A DNA stretch of 64,000 nt, taken from Hymenobacter cellulosilyticus (GTDB taxonomy: Bacteria > Bacteroidota > Bacteroidia > Cytophagales > Hymenobacteraceae). Shown here one piece after another: positions 42,238 through 49,830 of this stretch (positions are counted from its first letter, which is position 1; the number at the start of each line of letters is the position of its first letter). The DNA lies in NCBI RefSeq assembly GCF_022919215.1, contig NZ_CP095046.1, positions 248,001 to 312,000 on the forward strand, read 5' to 3'. The translations under genes were made by a program, and so were the position numbers. The notes under the pieces were generated by a model. It did no database searches. It saw nothing but the letters and a program-made list of their open reading frames with translations, and was not told where the DNA came from.

Positions 42238-44142
42238 CTAGAAAAGCCCGCCTTGTGAACCCAATTGAAACTCATTATTCACAGCTTTAACAACATTAAA
42301 AAAATAATCTTTCAAATCTTTATTTAAGGTACTTCCCTTATAATAAGATTCATAACTAGTCTGAATTGTTTCCTTGCCAGTTACCTGATCGATTATCACT
42401 TGAAAGTAACTCCCATTACCACTTTGCATTTGAGCATATTCTTCAAAACCAGTCCACTTGTTCAATACAGATATTACTATTTGATTTATATAATCATCTG
42501 CCTTTCTCACATTTATACTATCGTTATAAAATCTTGACACAACCGAAACAACAGCAAATGTACCATATCTGAATGCGTTACCATAATTTACGATTTCTGT
42601 TTTAGTAACTCTAGCAACACGCTTTCCCCCTATTAGAGACAGTGATTTAACAACTAAATATACCTTGTACGCAAAAAAATAACTATCGAATAGCTTAGTA
42701 TTTTTTAAAATTTCATTAAACCTGTCAGACGAAAATAAATTAGCTCCGCTTATTCTTTTTGCCTCTGTTGGATTCCCAGTAGAAGCCAAAGCAACTCTTA
42801 GAAAAACATCCCTATCAATAACCATATCTTTTGTTATGTAACCAGACTTTATACCGTCAGCAAATTCACCCCGCTTCCTATTGTAAAAAAAGCCAAAATT
42901 ATTATATATATACTTCTGTAATTCAATTTGAATAAGATCGTTTGATCTTCGATCTGCTTCGTCAATGGGCGTTTGTTGATTTGTGGCTTTGGAAACAGAC
43001 TCTATAAGCTGAATTTTCTTTTTCTCTTCCTCTGCATCAGTAACAGAATCAGCGTCCTTGATAAACGTAATCACCTTCAGCAATACCTCTTTATCACCGA
43101 ATATCTGCTCTGGATTTTTTCCTTCATCAAGTAACTGTTCGTACAGCTTACTTAAAGTATAAGCTGTTTGTCCGCCATTTATTATTTGTGGATTATTAAC
43201 AGTCAATTGAGCTTTCTCTCTTTCGCCGATTCTTTCATTTATATTAGTACTATCTGAAAGCATCGTAATACCATTATTGTATAGAGCGAATTCATTTGTA
43301 TCAATTTTAAGAATTGTTTCAGCTATTTCTATATTAATTTTATTCTTATCAAAACCAAGATAACTTCTAGGATTATACTTTAAGATAGAATTTTTATATT
43401 TATATAGAATTTTGGCAATCTCGATGGTAGGCACAAAAAGCGCCGTAATATTACAATCGGTGTATTCAGTTTTTACTGAATAACTAATTTTAGGTCCAGC
43501 AGCTTTGTTTGTTAGACTTATATAAATAAATAAATCTGATATATTATAATAAGTGCCGGTTACCACAGGGAAAACTAACTCATTATAACTTCTTTCAAAA
43601 TTATAAACTTCAGTCGCAAATCCCGTGAGCTTTTGAAGCTTATGAGAAGGCACATTTTTGATGTTTGCCAAAACTAAAACACTGTACGTATACTTAGCTA
43701 TATTCGAAAGTGTTTTTATTTCCCCTATCATGGAATTAATTTTGCTACTATATTTTATCCCTCTTGTATCAGCCATTTCGCCTTCCAATAGCCTGTCTAT
43801 ATCCATAGAAAGCAATTCATCAAACTGAATTTGCTTTTGCTCAAAATTCTGACTACTATTTCTAAATTTGGACTGAATAAAATATATTACTTTATTGTTT
43901 TTATCTATATAATAGGCATCAACACCACCATCACCGGTGCCATCAGTAATAAGTGCTTCTCTATCAAAAAATGATGTCAATCCAAATTTGACCTTTAAAA
44001 AAAGATGTATAAGAGCCAATGCTCTTCCTTTTTCAACGTTGATTTGATCTTCAGCAAGAGCATGATACCTTTTGTATTCTGCTGGTGCCTCAGTTCTAAG
44101 TTGATCAAGTATATTAACTAGGGTATTGTACTTATTTTCCAT
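42238..44142 (-). CDS. AIPR family abortive-infection protein with N-terminal nuclease motif
   Basis: A 634-residue cytoplasmic protein of the AIPR family (abortive infection phage resistance). The family blocks are NPRSYLG (257-263), FALYNNGITMLSD (from 285) and NNPQIINGGQTAYTLSKLYE (from about 317), then a long helical C-terminal part. The N-terminal third carries a PD-(D/E)XK-like signature: DGTGDGGVDAYYID (Asp71, Asp75) followed by IYFIQSK (Gln90, Lys92), the Q-x-K variant seen in Mrr-like restriction nucleases. It is therefore probably a DNase that acts during phage infection, perhaps triggered by its AIPR part; this is inference. The gene is far more AT-rich than anything around it (about one third GC by eye) and uses AT-ending codons, which indicates recent transfer. 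It sits alone, in opposite orientation to mfd. Confidence 0.88.
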   Translation of the reverse strand: MENKYNTLVNILDQLRTEAPAEYKRYHALAEDQINVEKGRALALIHLFLKVKFGLTSFFDREALITDGTGDGGVDAYYIDKNNKVIYFIQSKFRNSSQNFEQKQIQFDELLSMDIDRLLEGEMADTRGIKYSSKINSMIGEIKTLSNIAKYTYSVLVLANIKNVPSHKLQKLTGFATEVYNFERSYNELVFPVVTGTYYNISDLFIYISLTNKAAGPKISYSVKTEYTDCNITALFVPTIEIAKILYKYKNSILKYNPRSYLGFDKNKINIEIAETILKIDTNEFALYNNGITMLSDSTNINERIGEREKAQLTVNNPQIINGGQTAYTLSKLYEQLLDEGKNPEQIFGDKEVLLKVITFIKDADSVTDAEEEKKKIQLIESVSKATNQQTPIDEADRRSNDLIQIELQKYIYNNFGFFYNRKRGEFADGIKSGYITKDMVIDRDVFLRVALASTGNPTEAKRISGANLFSSDRFNEILKNTKLFDSYFFAYKVYLVVKSLSLIGGKRVARVTKTEIVNYGNAFRYGTFAVVSVVSRFYNDSINVRKADDYINQIVISVLNKWTGFEEYAQMQSGNGSYFQVIIDQVTGKETIQTSYESYYKGSTLNKDLKDYFFNVVKAVNNEFQLGSQGGLF

Positions 44143-44278
44143 GATTTACGAATGCTTTTTTTTCGTGTAATCAATACATAAAAACTGAAAGCTCCAATAT
44201 ATCTATAAGAATTATTACTTCTATTTAGTATGAAATTATAGCCATTCATAATATGACGATAGTGCCATATTCAATTTG

Positions 44279-44357
44279 ACCCAAACTGGCGCGAACTTAT
44301 AGCTCGTGCCTTCTATAACGCTGCGACTGGACCTCGTCTGCCGCCCAGCAGCAAACC
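44279..44357. repeat. Two-hairpin interspersed repeat, copy A
   Basis: A 79-bp element made of two conserved blocks. Block 1 starts ACCCAAACTGGCGCGA and folds around a TAT loop (GGCGCGAACT/AGCTCGTGCC); block 2 starts ACCTCGTCTGCCGCCC and resembles a second hairpin. A variable 20-nt spacer lies between. The same two blocks recur at 49391-49468. The layout resembles REP/BIME elements. The AT-rich AIPR region ends at about this point. Confidence 0.75.
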
Positions 44358-44373
44358 TCCCGCGCCCCCGCCC

Positions 44374-44583
44374 CAACCTCTTGCCACGCCCGCCGAAGCT
44401 CTTGCCACCCCGCGTCAACCTCTTGTCACCCTCGTTGAGGTTCATGACACCCGCGCTGAAGCTCTTGCCACGGTCGGTGAGGTTCATGTCACCTCCGTTG
44501 AAGCTCATGTCACGGTCGGCGAAGTCCCTGTCACCGCCGCTGAGGTTCCTGCCACTGCCGGTGAAGCTCCTGTCAGCCCGGGC
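44374..44583. repeat. 21-bp tandem repeat, ten units
   Basis: Ten imperfect 21-bp units run without a gap, for example GAAGCTCTTGCCACGGTCGGT and GAGGTTCATGTCACCTCCGTT, which alternate. Because 21 is a multiple of three, several frames stay open. One (44306-44590, plus) would encode heptads such as LLPRSVR-FMSPPLK, and another (44236-44598, minus) heptads such as NLTDRGK-SFSAGVM. Neither has a family match or a clear ribosome-binding site, so it is recorded as a repeat. Unit divergence shows it is not very recent. Confidence 0.85.
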
Positions 44584-44668
44584 CGCATAAATATTCACTT
44601 GCCCGAATACAAGTAACCCCGAATCCGACTACCTTAAGCTCAAGTATTTACCCTAACCTATACCCACT

Positions 44669-45358
44669 ATGAACGATTCGCAACGGGCCAAGCTTGCCAT
44701 GCTGCAAACCACCCTGCGCGTGCTCGACGAGCACGCCGCCCTCTACGCCACCAACAAAGCCCTCGGCAAAGCCCGCCAGGAGCTGGCCGCCCTGGTTGCC
44801 GACCTCGACCCCACCGCTGAGCGGCAGCAGCGCGCCGCCACACCCCAGAAGCCCGGCGCCGTCAAGCAGGCCACCAAGCAGACCCTGGCCGAACGGGCCG
44901 CCGCCGTAGCCGCCGCCCTGCTCGCCCTCGCCGATGAGCTCGACGACATCCGCCTGCACACCGACAGCGACTACACCGAGCGCCAGCTCCGCCGCCAGCC
45001 CGACGCCGACCTGCTGCGCATCTGCCAAAACCTGCACCAGCGCGCCACCGACCACGCCAAGGCCCTGGCCGAGCAAGGCGTCACGCCCCAGGAGCTGACC
45101 GACCTGCAAGCCGCCATCCAGGCTTTCCAGCAGGAGCAAACCACGCCCCGCGTCCTCATGGCTGACGGCAAAGCCCAGAAACAGGAAATCAACGCCGACC
45201 TGCGCGAGGCCTCGGCCCTGCTCCGCAACCGCATCGATAAGTTTATGGTCCGCTACCAGCGCCCCGAGCCCAAGTTCCACACCGCCTACCTCTCGGCCCG
45301 CAAAGTCATCAACACCGCCGCCCGCCAGGAAAAGGCCGCCAAGCCCGTAAGCAGCTAA
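44669..45358 (+). CDS. Hypothetical Ala-rich helical protein
   Basis: A 229-residue soluble protein, almost entirely alpha-helical and rich in Ala, Gln, Leu, Asp and Arg. It shows repeated coiled-coil-like stretches (LAMLQTTLRVLDEHAALYAT, LADELDDIRLHTDSDYTERQ, then LREASALLRNRIDKFMVRYQ). There is no signal peptide, no membrane helix and no recognised domain. GC-rich codon use matches the host chromosome, in contrast to the AIPR gene next door. ATG at 44669 follows the tandem repeat by 85 bp. Similar proteins seem common in Hymenobacter-like genomes, but I cannot give a function. It could be structural or a partner of the downstream T6SS effector; that is only suggested by position. Confidence 0.7.
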   Translation: MNDSQRAKLAMLQTTLRVLDEHAALYATNKALGKARQELAALVADLDPTAERQQRAATPQKPGAVKQATKQTLAERAAAVAAALLALADELDDIRLHTDSDYTERQLRRQPDADLLRICQNLHQRATDHAKALAEQGVTPQELTDLQAAIQAFQQEQTTPRVLMADGKAQKQEINADLREASALLRNRIDKFMVRYQRPEPKFHTAYLSARKVINTAARQEKAAKPVSS

Positions 45359-45473
45359 AGCCAGCTAACTCAAACCCACCCCAAAGTCGTCAGGCTCCCC
45401 CTCTCCTTTTTCGGACTCTGCGCTTCAAGCAGATGCGGGGCCGGGGGTGAGGCGCCCCGTTGCCACTTCCGCC

Positions 45474-45506
45474 GCGCCCGGCTTCCCCCTGTGGGAGGCC
45501 GGGCGC
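45474..45506. repeat. GCGCCCGGC hairpin, copy 1
   Basis: GCGCCCGGC with TCCC pairs with GGGA plus GGCCGGGCGC. Near-identical hairpins recur at 53239-53271 and 54961-55002. This copy lies 67 bp upstream of the effector gene. Confidence 0.6.
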
Positions 45507-45572
45507 CTGGTTATGGACCCATCTATATGGTCAAAAGCCTTTATCTTGGCGCATTATCTATCCTACTCGTTG

Positions 45573-46631
45573 ATGCCTATTCTAGATGCTGAAATTCAGG
45601 TGGCCGGCGTGCGGGCACCCTTTGCGGCTGGCTCGTTTTCCTTCTCGCAGCTCACCGACTACCAAGGCCGCCCCAGCACGGATGTGCAGCTGGGCCTGAT
45701 CAAGCTGACCCTGGTGGGCGAGGCGGCCAGTTGGTCGATATGGGAGGAATGGATGCTCGACTCCTATCGACGGCAAAGCGGCCGGCTAGTCTTTTATCAC
45801 GAGGAAGGGCAAACGGCCAAGACCGTCGTGTTCTACGATGCCTTCTGCGTGCACTACGAAGGTCGCTTTGATGCCCGGGGTCAAAACGGTAAGGGCTCGT
45901 TTAGAACGATACTACACCTTTCCGCTGCCGCTGAGGAGGTACAAGGCCAGTTCACCGAAGCGCACAGCACGATTCCTTGGGCTACGGATGAGGCTACCCG
46001 CAAGCGGGCCCTCACCAAGCCGGCATCCCTGCGGCCAACTCCTGGCCTGAAAGCCTCTGCGGTGCAGCCGCTTCCCTCCGCGCCCGCCACAGCCCCTGTG
46101 GCCGCGCAAAGTGCGCAGCCCCCGGCTACCGCTAAGAAAATAGGCCTGCAGCAAAGCCTGGAGGAAATCCGCGCCCAATACGGGGAGGCCGGGGTACGGG
46201 TGGTAGAGCACACCGAAGCCGAAGCCCTGCGCGTGCTGAGCACCCAGTCTAATGCGGAAAGGGGCCCGGTATTGTCCGGCATCATCGACCCGACGACGGG
46301 CAACATCTTTTTCGGCCAAAACACGGATACTCCGCCCCCGAATTTACACTCCTTGCTAGGAAAACGGCTGGAAGCCTATTTGAAAGCCACGAATGGCAAA
46401 ACACCCGAGAACTTGGGTGTCGCCGGAGCTCACTCCGAAATCTATGCCCTGGATCAGGCTCTGAAAGCCCGGGAAAAACATACGGGTCGCCCGGTTACCC
46501 AGCAGGACCTAGCCGGGTTTCTTTTACATAACCGTTCGTTGCGGGGTAGTACCAAGGGAGTTGGTGTTCCGCCCCGATGCACGAACTGCGCAATTCTTAC
46601 CGACGGTCTAACCGTTATTGGCAACAATTAG
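45573..46631 (+). CDS. T6SS tube protein (TssD/Hcp) fused to YwqJ-like deaminase toxin
   Basis: A 352-residue fusion. Residues 1-120 form a Bacteroidota-type TssD (Hcp) domain: IQVAGVRAPFAAGSFSFSQL, then YQGRPSTDV, a central EEWMLDSYRRQSG and VVFYDAFCVHYEGRFD. Hcp rings build the T6SS inner tube and can carry toxins. A Pro/Ala linker (140-188) follows. The C-terminal domain (190-352) is a YwqJ-type nucleic-acid deaminase: the zinc His and catalytic Glu are in AHSEIYALD (His287, Glu289), and PPRCTNCA holds the two Cys ligands (Cys336, Cys339). It should deaminate a base in the DNA or RNA of a rival cell. The ATG at 45573 begins the TssD domain. The immunity-type gene follows 10 bp after the stop. 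No other T6SS gene is in the window, so the apparatus must be encoded elsewhere. Confidence 0.85.
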   Translation: MPILDAEIQVAGVRAPFAAGSFSFSQLTDYQGRPSTDVQLGLIKLTLVGEAASWSIWEEWMLDSYRRQSGRLVFYHEEGQTAKTVVFYDAFCVHYEGRFDARGQNGKGSFRTILHLSAAAEEVQGQFTEAHSTIPWATDEATRKRALTKPASLRPTPGLKASAVQPLPSAPATAPVAAQSAQPPATAKKIGLQQSLEEIRAQYGEAGVRVVEHTEAEALRVLSTQSNAERGPVLSGIIDPTTGNIFFGQNTDTPPPNLHSLLGKRLEAYLKATNGKTPENLGVAGAHSEIYALDQALKAREKHTGRPVTQQDLAGFLLHNRSLRGSTKGVGVPPRCTNCAILTDGLTVIGNN

Positions 46632-46641
46632 CCTAAACCCT

Positions 46642-47067
46642 ATGGCAACCCCAAACCGAGTAGATTACGACGAACTGGATTTCGATTACAGCCCCGACGG
46701 AGTGCTGTGCCTTTGGGAAGGCCAGCCTTTTACGGGCGTCGGCGTGGAGCTGTATCCGGATGGCACCCTACAGGCCGAATCACTCTTTCGCAACGGCATA
46801 GATACCCGGATCGGCAGCCTGTGGTACGTAACGGGCCAACTTCGGCGGCGCGCCACGGCCAACGAGGCCAACCACACCATGCAGGTCACGGAGTGGTATG
46901 AAAACGGCAAGCTTAAAAGTCAGACAACCTACGAGCATGGCATCAAAACCGCCGAGCAGAGCTGGAACGAGCAAGGCGACCTCCTCACCGACTTCCACCT
47001 CACTGAACAGGACGAGTACTACCCCGCCCTGCTTCGCTACCGAGAGGGAAATCATCCTACTACCTAG
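46642..47067 (+). CDS. YwqK family antitoxin/immunity protein
   Basis: A 141-residue cytoplasmic protein with degenerate MORN-type repeats: GQPFTGVGVELYPDGTLQAE, then EWYENGKLKSQTTYEHGIKT and SWNEQGDLL. This is the architecture of YwqK, the antitoxin that accompanies the YwqJ deaminase in Bacillus. It starts 10 bp after the TssD-deaminase gene and is surely co-transcribed with it, so it should bind and neutralise the deaminase domain in the producer cell. The start at 46642 (MATPNRVDYDE) is taken rather than an ATG 8 codons upstream, which overlaps the toxin gene. Specificity is inferred from the pairing. Confidence 0.8.
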   Translation: MATPNRVDYDELDFDYSPDGVLCLWEGQPFTGVGVELYPDGTLQAESLFRNGIDTRIGSLWYVTGQLRRRATANEANHTMQVTEWYENGKLKSQTTYEHGIKTAEQSWNEQGDLLTDFHLTEQDEYYPALLRYREGNHPTT

Positions 47068-47165
47068 GCCACCCGGCACTCTTTGAAGCTTGCCTGAATT
47101 TGTTGCCTATAGCTTCGTCTTGTCCCGCCGCCGACGGCCAGCCCTTCTTTACGTGAAGGTTACCC

Positions 47166-47462
47166 ATGCCTACCCCTCAATCAACCCCGGAGGAAGTCGT
47201 CGCTATTGCGCAAGCAGCCGTACAGGCTCACCGCATAGTACATAATGTTGACAAGGGCTTCTGGCCGGTATTTCAGGGCCCAATCGAAACCCGCACCGGG
47301 GCCACCCTGCCCGTGTGGACCGTTGCCTTTGTCTCTTCGGCTACCGCAGTAACAATCCGGGGAAGGGTACTTGATCCAATAGAAAAAGAGTACTACGCTT
47401 ACATCAACGACGAAACCAAAGAGTTTCTCTACATCATCCATTCTACCGGGTATATCGACTAA
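47166..47462 (+). CDS. Small putative immunity protein, Imm35/NTF2-like
   Basis: A 98-residue soluble protein: an N-terminal helix (STPEEVVAIAQAAVQAHR), then strands WTVAFVS, YYAYINDETKEFLYI and a final IHSTGYID. The arrangement fits small immunity families of polymorphic toxin systems (Imm35-like or NTF2-like), in which such proteins end with a hydrophobic strand pair. It lies 98 bp after the YwqK-type gene on the same strand and may protect against a lost or different toxin. A related protein occurs at 49570-49830. The decayed mfd tail begins directly at its stop codon. The assignment rests on pattern only. Confidence 0.6.
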   Translation: MPTPQSTPEEVVAIAQAAVQAHRIVHNVDKGFWPVFQGPIETRTGATLPVWTVAFVSSATAVTIRGRVLDPIEKEYYAYINDETKEFLYIIHSTGYID

Positions 47463-47589
47463 ACCCACCTCCGCTCGGCCTCCATGAAGGAGCGCAAGGA
47501 ACAGCTCAGCATCGATGAGGATGAAAAGCGTGGGCGCGGCCAAGCGGATTTTGAGCGAGCTGGGCAGTGAGGAGAAGGTGGGGGTGTAG
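47463..47589 (+). pseudogene. Decayed copy of the mfd 3' end
   Basis: This stretch repeats mfd 41992-42123 in direct orientation, including the stop codon. Shared blocks include GCCTCCATGAAGGAGCGCAA and GAAAAGCGTGGGCGCGGCCA. Differences are scattered substitutions, a deletion in the run after CAGCTC and a 2-bp insertion before TGAAAAGC, which shift the frame. It encodes nothing by itself. Together with mfd it brackets the AIPR and TssD-deaminase genes. Confidence 0.92.
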
Positions 47590-47653
47590 TAATTGCCTTT
47601 CACTTTCAATGAAAAAGCCCGCTCCATAAGGAGCTTGTCCTTACCCAAATTTT

Positions 47654-47688
47654 AAAAGCGTTCCAGCCATAAGCTGGAACGCTTTTTT
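47654..47688 (+). terminator. Terminator after the mfd fragment
   Basis: AAAAGCGTTCCAGC pairs with GCTGGAACGCTTTT across a 5-nt loop, and Ts follow. It might formerly have ended mfd transcription. Confidence 0.85.
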
Positions 47689-47796
47689 GGTATTGTTGAT
47701 GACTTTTAAAACGGAAGGCATAGCACGGTGCACAGCACCTACGGCTCTTTTACTGAAAACCACCGTCTTCTTAATCGTTGATGGCATATGGATAGC

Positions 47797-48165
47797 CTAG
47801 CCGGGCAACTCGGCTATATTCCCCGCCAGAACCTGTTCCAACTCTGTGCGGTGGGCGTTTCCCCACTGCTCCATTACCTCAATCACTGGCAGCAAGGACC
47901 GTCCCAAGTCCGTGAGGTGGTACTCGACTTTGGGCGGCAATTCAGGGAAGATGGTTTTGCTAATTAGGCCGTGGTGTTCCAACTCGCTCAACTGCACGTT
48001 GAGTACGCGCCGGCTGGCGCTGGGAAGCATGCGCTGCATGGCGCTGGGCCGCTGGATGCCCTGGGCAATGCACGCCAGCAGGGTCGACTTCCATTTGCCG
48101 TGTAACACTTCCTTGGTGAGCACGGAGCCGCAGGTCAGCGTGTTGGCAATTTTCTTCTGGTACAT
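47797..48165 (-). CDS. HxlR family transcriptional regulator
   Basis: A 122-residue winged-helix regulator of the HxlR type. The helix-turn-helix region shows KWKSTLLACIAQGIQRPSAM and the family recognition part RMLPSASRRVLNVQLSELEH, then the wing HHGLISKTIFPELPPKVEYH and LTDLGRSLLPVIEVMEQWGN. The Cys in TLTCGSVLTKEVLHG is typical for the group and in some members senses oxidants or aldehydes. The gene is divergent from the dehydrogenase gene, as usual for a regulator and its target. The intervening 180 bp contains short palindromes (CGCCCTAGGGGCG, GGGGCCCC) that could be operators. Confidence 0.9.
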   Translation of the reverse strand: MYQKKIANTLTCGSVLTKEVLHGKWKSTLLACIAQGIQRPSAMQRMLPSASRRVLNVQLSELEHHGLISKTIFPELPPKVEYHLTDLGRSLLPVIEVMEQWGNAHRTELEQVLAGNIAELPG

Positions 48166-48344
48166 CGGGGAAGGAACTGGGGAAAGAGGTAGTTGAAGGA
48201 ACAGGGATTAAAACCGCCCTAGGGGCGAAAAGTATCGGGTGCCGAATAACTTCTCCGTACTTGTTAGGGGGCCCCATGTGCCGGAAGTTTGCTCCGCGAA
48301 CAGCGCAACCAGCGCCACACCATTCAACCAAGCAAGTAACTATC

Positions 48345-49075
48345 ATGGGAAAGCTCACCGGAAAAGTAGCGGTTATTACCGGCGCTACGTCAGGCCTGGC
48401 CTTAGCCACCGCCCACTTATTTGTGCAAGAAGGAGCCTACGTCTTCATCACGGGCCGCAACCAGCAGAAGCTTGACGAAGCCGTGAAAACTATCGGCCAC
48501 AACGTGACAGGGGTGCTGGGCGACGCGGCTAACCTGGCAGACCTGGACCGCCTTTATGAGACGGTCCAGCGGGAAAAAGGCACTATTGACGTATTGTTCG
48601 CCAGCGCGGGGGCGGCCGGCTTTGGCAAACTGGGGAGATTAGTGAAGCGTTTTTCGATTCCATCTTCAACCTGAACGTACGTGGCACCCTCTTCACGGTG
48701 CAAAAGGCCCTGCCCTTACTGGCGGCGGGCGGCTCCATTGTACTCAATGGGTCGATGGCCTCCATCAAGGGGTATGCGTCCAACAGCGTGTACAGCGCCA
48801 GTAAAGCCACGCTGCGGGCCTTCGTGCGGGGCTGGCTGGTGGACTTGCAGGACCGCCACATCCGGGTCAACCTGCTGAGCCCAGGCGCTATTGATACGCC
48901 TATGATGGCTGCTTCCGGTGCGGAGTTCAAGGCTCAAATCGCCCCGCTGATCCCGCGCGGGGAAATGGGTCGTCCGGAAGAGGTGGCCGCCGCCGCTCTG
49001 TTTCTAGCTTCGACAGAGGCCAGCTTTGTGAACGGCATCGAACTCTTCGTGGATGGGGGCATGGGTCAGATTTAG
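48345..49075 (+). CDS. Short-chain dehydrogenase/reductase (one frameshift)
   Basis: An SDR oxidoreductase of about 244 residues after repair. The cofactor motif is VAVITGATSGLALATAHLFV (TGxxxGxG-like), followed by GRNQQKLDEAVK, which suggests NADP. The active site is SGS/YxxxK-type: IVLNGSMASIKGYASNSVYS with Ser, then YSASKATLRAFVRG. The C terminus has GMGQI after the usual FVNGIELFVDGG. The frame breaks at the G4 run 48632-48635. One extra G gives KLGEISEAFFDSIFNLNVRG and joins the second frame. The divergent HxlR gene is its likely regulator. The substrate is unknown; such pairs often answer electrophilic or quinone stress. Confidence 0.93.
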
Positions 49076-49136
49076 CCTCGCAACGACCGGGTTAAGCCCT
49101 AACCTCAGCTCGTCGCAGAAGTCATTGGGACGTTTG

Positions 49137-49187
49137 AACAAAAAAGGAAAGGCAGTGGCATAGGCCAGCTGTCTTTCCTTTTTTGTT
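49137..49187 (+). terminator. Terminator after the dehydrogenase gene
   Basis: A 19-bp, nearly perfect stem (AACAAAAAAGGAAAGGCAG with CTGTCTTTCCTTTTTTGTT) follows the gene. Its A/T flanks let it act in both directions. Confidence 0.8.
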
Positions 49188-49390
49188 TAAGTATATAGCA
49201 CTGCTTGTAAGGGATTCTTAGAAAAGTAGCTGCTTTGCCTTCAGCTGTCACTTCCAGTCGAGGTGGTACTCACTCAGGATAGTAGTGATGTGACGATAAC
49301 AGCGATTACCCGAAGTGCTTAGGGAACAGCTGACAACCTAATCCAGCTCGCAAATGGACGTTAAGGCTTTTTGGGCCAATAGCTGTCCTC

Positions 49391-49468
49391 ACCCAAACTG
49401 GCGCGAGCTTGTAGCTCGTGCCCCCATGACGATAAGGGTGCACCTCATCTGCCGCACAGCGGCAAACC
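49391..49468. repeat. Two-hairpin interspersed repeat, copy B
   Basis: Copy B of the element at 44279-44357. Block 1 folds GGCGCGAGCT/AGCTCGTGCC with loop TGT, block 2 folds TGCCGC/GCGGCA with loop ACA, and the 19-nt spacer differs from copy A. Both blocks are nearly identical between the copies. The second hairpin is intact here and degraded in copy A. Confidence 0.8.
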
Positions 49469-49470
49469 AG

Positions 49471-49563
49471 CCCCCGAACATTACGGCTGAGCAACGCCAG
49501 GATGCTATTGACTATATCAATAGATTAGGCAAACGGCAGGGGCTGCCAGAAATCATTGCTTAA
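49471..49563 (+). pseudogene. Possible C-terminal remnant of a toxin or secreted protein
   Basis: Beyond the hairpin repeat a 30-residue tail is open: NITAEQRQDAIDYINRLGKR then QGLPEIIA and a stop. The tail looks like the end of a real protein, but the reading frame upstream is taken up by the repeat and has no start of its own. It ends 6 bp before the small immunity-like gene, the usual place of a toxin C terminus. I take it as the rest of a gene disrupted by the repeat. This is tentative. Confidence 0.4.
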
Positions 49564-49569
49564 CTTCCT

Positions 49570-49830
49570 ATGCCTAAACTAACCGAACAGCAAGCCTTAA
49601 CCATTGCAAAGGAAATTCTCCAACGGCACGCCCTTGCCTACAATATCCGGGAAGGGCTGACCGCTGAATTTACCGACTCTCCCGCTACCAGCCCGTCAGT
49701 TCCCTGCTGGTGTATCTCTTATGTCAGTCAGCCCGGAGAATTTGACCAGCACGATTACTTCCTGTTTCTAGCCGATGCCACCGGGGAAATGCTGCACATC
49801 CTAGGTCCGCATGGTAAGCTGCGCTTATAA
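49570..49830 (+). CDS. Small putative immunity protein, Imm35-like
   Basis: An 86-residue soluble protein. It has a helix (LTEQQALTIAKEILQRHALA), then the strands CWCISYVS and YFLFLADATGEMLHILG and a basic end (PHGKLRL). The overall plan resembles the protein at 47166-47462 (helix, aromatic-VS strand, Tyr-rich strand, I/L-x-x-x-G end), and both match the outline of Imm35/YrhB-like immunity proteins. It lies just after the possible toxin tail. The similarity between the two is by eye only. Start ATG at 49570. Confidence 0.6.
   Translation: MPKLTEQQALTIAKEILQRHALAYNIREGLTAEFTDSPATSPSVPCWCISYVSQPGEFDQHDYFLFLADATGEMLHILGPHGKLRL

Noticed and set aside
44374..44583. The 21-bp repeat array as a CRISPR
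   Set aside because: Units are contiguous without spacers, and they diverge as tandem repeats do. No cas gene is near.
42238..47589. Prophage or integrative element with its own integrase
   Set aside because: No integrase, terminase, portal, relaxase or replication gene occurs in the window; only the duplicated mfd tail hints at integration.
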